Assembly (NCBI GenBank): GCA_014898415.1
Contig: RCTD01000018.1
Coordinates: 1,340,560 to 1,404,559 of the forward strand
Reading direction: 5' to 3'
Origin: Stromatinia cepivora
Lineage: Eukaryota > Ascomycota > Leotiomycetes > Helotiales > Sclerotiniaceae
DNA length: 64,000 nucleotides
Part shown: piece by piece, positions 59,340 to 64,000 of the stretch
Position numbering within the stretch: position 1 is the stretch's first letter
Layout: the number at the start of each line of letters is the position of its first letter
Program-made: the position numbers and the translations under genes
The notes under the pieces: model-generated
What the model was told of the DNA's origin: nothing
The model's input: only the letters and a program-made list of their open reading frames with translations
Databases searched by the model: none

Positions 59340-62300
59340 ATGAATGGGTTATTAGGGAACCCTCCGCAAACCAATATGTACGTGCGAGCATTATACGACT
59401 ACGAGGCCGACGACCGAACAAGTCTCAGTTTTCATGAGGGGGATATAATACAAGTAATTACACAGTTAGAAAGTGGCTGGTGGGATGGAGTCATAAATGG
59501 TGTGAGAGGATGGTTCCCAAGTAATTACTGCCAGGTCGTATCGGGTCCTGAAGATGTCCTGGAAGGCAAGCCGAATGGGGTTGGGATAGGCATAGATGAT
59601 GATATCGACGACGATGAAGATGACGATGAAGAATACGAAGAGCAATACGATGATGATGGCGAAGAATCAGAACGTGATGACTTCTCGCATTTGCCTACAA
59701 CCGGAGGGAACAGCAGTGGAAGATCAGGGGCAGATTTCTGGGTCCCTCAAGCGACTGCCGATGGCAGATTATTCTACTTTAATACGGAGACTGGCGAAAG
59801 CAGTATAGAGCTACCATTAGAATCGCCATCCTCATCAACAGAAATTGGGCCTAGAGATCGGATGAATGTCAATATACCAGAGAAAACGAGGCCGCCGGCA
59901 GAATTGATGGCGCGAGGATATATAAATGAAACTGACGATGAATCAGAAGGAAATTCTGCCTCCGAGCTAGACGGAGAGTCTATCATGCTCGCATCTAAAT
60001 CCTCCTTTGTATGTTGCCTGCTCTAGATAGTTATTTTGTAGCTGCTAACACCTTTCAGCCCCGGAAGAAGCGCAGATCTCAATTATCTGAAGGGGTGTCT
60101 CCAGCTACCTCCATGGACTCAATCAATGGCACATCTCCTGGTACTCGCTCACGAGCCGACACGTTCAATACACCAAATGTATCCTTGACCGCAATGCCAA
60201 TAATGGGCCCGTCTACAACCTCTTTCACGACTCCCGCTCTTGGCCCACCACACGCTGCTACTTTGCCTCGATCATTCTTTGATGATGGATCCGCTGCGCC
60301 ACTGACATGGAATAGACTTGTTGCAAATATGAAAAAAGCTGTGGATTGCTATCGCGAAGCCATCAATAACCATGATCGCTCCGAGTACGTTCGCCGAGCT
60401 GAAGATATCTCCGATCATCTTCGATTGTTACTAGCTGCCGGTTCTGGTACCACTGATAATCATTCTGGCCAGCCGTCTATTATTTCTACCAACAAAGCTC
60501 TATACCCCCATTTTCGGGACATGATGTCTAAGTTCTCGAAATTGGTGATTTCGTCTCACATCGCTGCTTCTGATTGGCCTAATTCGGAATCATATCAAAA
60601 ATGCTTGCAGGAAGCGGATGGCGTACTTCTAGGTGTCTTCAGCTACGTCGAGGTCGCCCGCCAGCAGCGAGGCGAGGATATACCGCGATTGCTACCTGGC
60701 TTTGTCGTTGGTAGCACTATTGGTGGTAGTTGGCAAAATAACGGACTTGGATCTAGAGACCCACTAACGTCTAACCTTCTTGATGAGGATGAGAATGTAG
60801 TTGAACCTTCTGCAATCTTGGATGCGAACTTGATGGAGAGACTGGACGATTTGAAGAGAATGTTAACATCTAGCATCCGGAAATTGGAGGAACATCTCAT
60901 ACTCACCGACAAAATCATCACCCCTTACAGACACGAACTGATTGGTAACAACGTCTGTTCGGCCGCTCAAAAAGTTCTCGAGATGTTCAAGCCATGGGTT
61001 TCCACGGTTGAATCCATCAACCTGTCTTCTCTTGGCGATGCATTTCAAAACCCCCAGCTTATTGACTTCGCCAAACAGAAGCAAAGTTTGTATGATAATG
61101 TATCCGACTTATTACTTGGATGTCAGGCCGTAGCTGGCCCCTTGGGAGATGAGTGGGCGGAAGTCCGCGGGGAGTCACTAGAGGGACGGTTGAATTATGT
61201 GCGCACGTGCTCGAGATCCTTGGAAACGAACTCATCGCATATTGGCTTCTCGCTGCAGCTTCTTGGTGAGCTTGTTCAGACAGCTATGCAGCAGGTTTTA
61301 CCTATCGAAGAGAGAGCCAAAAGTCTAAGGAGGGGTGATAGCGCGCCCTATGAGCGACCGCATCAACGATCAGAGTCACGGAATCCATTACTCCGTCCCA
61401 ACCTAGCAGAAATTGGGAAGTCTCAAACTTACTCTGAGGGTGATCAAGTTCTTCCGTTTCGAAAGGAGAACTCCAAAGTCAGGAAATTCTTTGGTGAAGA
61501 ACCCACCCGAAGAGATGCCCCAGACGAGACCCCAGACTGCTTAAAGCTCGACCACGAAGATGATATTTCTTATGATACTAAAGTGCAACCTCCTATCTTG
61601 AAGGGTGGTACCCTTGTAGCATTGGTTGAGCAACTTACACGTCATGATAAGCTGAGCTCGGACTTCAACAATACCTTCTTACTAACGTATCGGTCTTTTA
61701 CAAATGCCAGGGAGTTATTTGAGCATTTGGTGAAGCGCTTTCAAGTACAACCTCCTGAAGGTATGCCCCCAGGAGACTATGAAACTTGGGTGTCCCGAAA
61801 ACAAAAGCCAATCAGGTTCCGAGTTGTCAACATTTTGAAGTCATGGTTTGAGCTTTTCTGGATGGAGGACCAAAGTGATGATACCAAAGCCCTCATAGCC
61901 AATGTCTACACATTTGCCCGGGATACTGTGAAAGCTACGGAAACACCAGGGTCCGGTTCGTTAATGACTCTGTTAGAACAACGGTTGCGGGGACAGGAAG
62001 CTACAGCCAAACGTTTGGTATTGACTTTGAACCATTCCACGCCCCAGCCAATTATGCCCAAAAATATGAAGAAGCTTAAATTTTTAGATATTGATGTGAC
62101 GGAATTTGCACGTCAACTTACCATTGTCGAGTCAAGGCTTTATGGGAAGATCAAACCCACGGAATGCTTGAATAAAACTTGGCAGAAGAAAGTCGGCGAG
62201 AACGACCCTGAGCCTGCACCGAACGTCAAGGCTTTGATCTTGCATTCTAATCAGCTGACGAATTGGGTTGCCGAGATGATTTTGACGCAACTCGATGTTA

Positions 62301-63043
62301 AAAAGCGAGTTGTGGTCATCAAACATTTTGTTCTTGTTGCTGATGTAAGTCGTACCTCTTATGACTTATCTTCACTCCTTCTAACCTGTTCTAGAAATGC
62401 CGTGCTTTGAATAACTACTCAACTCTCACTTCCATCATTTCTGCCCTTGGTACGGCACCAATCCATCGATTAAAGAGAACCTGGGATCAAGTACCTGCCA
62501 AAACCTTGGCAGTATTGGAATCTATGCGTCGCCTTATGGGTAGCACAAAAAATTTCGGAGAATATCGAGAGAGTTTGCATCTTGCCAATCCTCCATGCAT
62601 ACCCTTCTTTGGTGAGTTCTAGTTGCCTGATGTACTGTGACAAGCTAATATCTACAGGTGTGTATCTTACTGATCTTACATTCATCGAGGATGGTATACC
62701 CTCTATCATCAAGAAGACTACATTGATCAACTTCGCCAAACGGGCAAAGACAGCTGAAGTCATTCGCGACATTCAGCAATATCAAAATGTTCCGTATGGC
62801 TTACAACCAGTTTCGGAACTCCAGGAGTATATATTGAGCAATATGCAAGCTGCGGGAGATGTACATGAAATGTATGAGAAGAGTTTAGCAGTCGAGCCAC
62901 GAGAGCGTGAGGACGAAAAGATAGTCAGGTATGTTACGGGCTCCTAAAATTTAGTGATTGCGAACCTCTATCGCAACATAAACAGAAGATGGACCCATAC
63001 TTACACGAACAACAGGGTATTGGCTGAATCAGGCTTTCTATGA
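59340..63043 (+). CDS. CDC25: Cdc25-type Ras guanine nucleotide exchange factor
   Basis: Exons 59340-60008, 60059-62344, 62395-62611, 62658-62928 and 63016-63043 give at least 1156 residues. The last exon adds only VLAESGFL after a split Arg codon. Domain order: SH3 (about 13-68, YVRALYDYEADDRTSLSF to WWDGVINGVRGWFPSNYC), an acidic stretch, and a WW-like unit (DFWVPQATADGRLFYFNTET) whose second Trp is replaced. A long helical middle follows, then RasGEF_N (LKGGTLVALVEQLTRHDKLS, FLLTYRSFTNARELFEHLV) and the catalytic RasGEF domain (LDIDVTEFARQLTIVESRLY, VVVIKHFVLVADKCRALNNY, GVYLTDLTFIEDGIP). It loads GTP on Ras upstream of adenylate cyclase and/or MAP-kinase signalling. The N-terminus is uncertain: the frame is open upstream to about 59196 but has no ATG there, so either ATG 59340 is used or a 5' exon is missed. 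Confidence 0.93.
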
Positions 63044-64000
63044 TCGCCTTGTGTTACGCATGTAAAAAAATAAAAAAAAGATCTGACGGCCACAATTCTT
63101 GTGACCAGAGAGCGCCAAACTCAACTTACGAACCACCGATTACGAGTCACCACCATACACCTAACCGCGAAGACCTCAGTCTGTCACGATTTCATACAAG
63201 TGCATCAACGACAACACAATAAATCTGTCACTTGCCAGGCTTCGTATATAATAACTTACATGATTGACTACATACCTCGGGTGTACACACCGCAGTTGGG
63301 GCAGGGTTTCAAAGCACCCACGGATGTTATCCATTTCGGACAATCTATGAGGTTTTCAAAATGCCAATCTTGATGACCAGGGTGTCTTCTTCAAGCGAGG
63401 AAAACAAGGATCAAGGGACACTTTACAATAATTTGGTAGCATGGCATGGACATAATATTTTTCTTAATGCTACTATCTAGGGAATGCTACTGCCGGATAA
63501 GAAATTAAGGTGCGGCAGGTAAATGGAGTTGAAATCTCGAAGGAAGACATGTAGTGCGGTACTTTATCTATCTGGTGCGATTATTCCGAAACTAAAATCA
63601 AAGGCATTTACTTCTAGTGTGTTTACCTATAGAAGACTCGGTGGATTAGTGGAGGATCTCGATCAACAAGGGTAAGCGGAACTCACTTGTGGGGCTCAAG
63701 AAACCGGCAAGTTAACATTGAGGTGTAACTGCTGGTATCCTTTTCAAATTTCTATTGAGACGTAAAGGTGACCGGGCTTCAAATTCAATTGGTTCGACAC
63801 TTCATCATGATGGAGTATGGAATAAAATCTTGTTCTGATACCAATTACATTGTTGCTGTGCCATATGAACATTACAAATGAACAACAGCAGGACGTGCAT
63901 GGGATAATAGTGTTTCGTTGTCTAGAATATTTTCAAGTATTTCGTGTATCTCATTCCCGTTATTCTGACATACAAGTTTGAAGTATGTTGCCTTACATAG
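63044..64000. other. 3' flank of the RasGEF gene and window end
   Basis: Short frames only; no motif, RNA gene or repeat was recognised in this stretch. Confidence 0.45.

Overview
The window is nuclear DNA of a filamentous ascomycete. Most genes carry short introns of about 45-75 nt with GTRAGT-type donors and CTAAC/CTAAT branch sites, and both strands carry genes. The gene content is typical of Pezizomycotina: a DUF2421-type transporter, a fungal C2H2/Fungal_trans factor and a GPI-anchored GH16 enzyme. Gene style and the recurrent CCTAGGTAGG-like intergenic motif suggest Leotiomycetes, perhaps Sclerotiniaceae such as Botrytis or Sclerotinia. That placement is an inference, not proven here. 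All intron and exon coordinates were derived by hand from splice signals, reading phase and family fit.

Layout. 1-2030: 3' part of a multi-pass FUSC/DUF2421 membrane protein (+). 2.3-4.2 kb: decayed 2EXR/F-box-like fragments. 4460-5921: heme oxygenase (-). 7.1-8.3 kb: eroded coding stretch. 9514-11122: BTB-type protein (+). 12967-14129: Ppn2-like PPP-fold polyphosphatase (+). 14624-16103: SLC35F-like transporter (-). 16988-17950: Rab7/Ypt7 (-). 19039-19706: Atg16 (+). 19973-21688: Dot1 H3K79 methyltransferase (-). 23228-25375: eIF4B/Tif3 (-). 26063-26920: small glycine-rich membrane protein (+). 27196-32668: Rrp5 (-). 33561-36192: Mil1-like lipase-fold protein (+). 36955-38511: JMJD7-like JmjC hydroxylase (-). 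39264-41696: Cdt2 (-). 42127-44708: Spb1 rRNA methyltransferase (+). 45397-46601: GPI-anchored GH16 (-). 49339-51951: C2H2 transcription factor (-). 52-59.3 kb: gene-poor, with decayed fragments and a long leader. 59340-63043: Cdc25-type RasGEF with SH3 domain (+).

The genes form no pathway cluster; this is ordinary housekeeping chromosome. Loose themes are vacuole and autophagy (Ypt7, Atg16, Ppn2), ribosome production and translation (Rrp5, Spb1, eIF4B) and chromatin or replication control (Dot1, Cdt2).

The most notable unexplained structure is a small dispersed inverted-repeat element (MITE-like, about 110-180 bp). At least six diverged copies lie between 36.6 and 48.0 kb. Two of them sit inside, and lengthen, introns of the JmjC and Cdt2 genes. 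I found no defence system, CRISPR array, confident tRNA gene or biosynthetic gene cluster.
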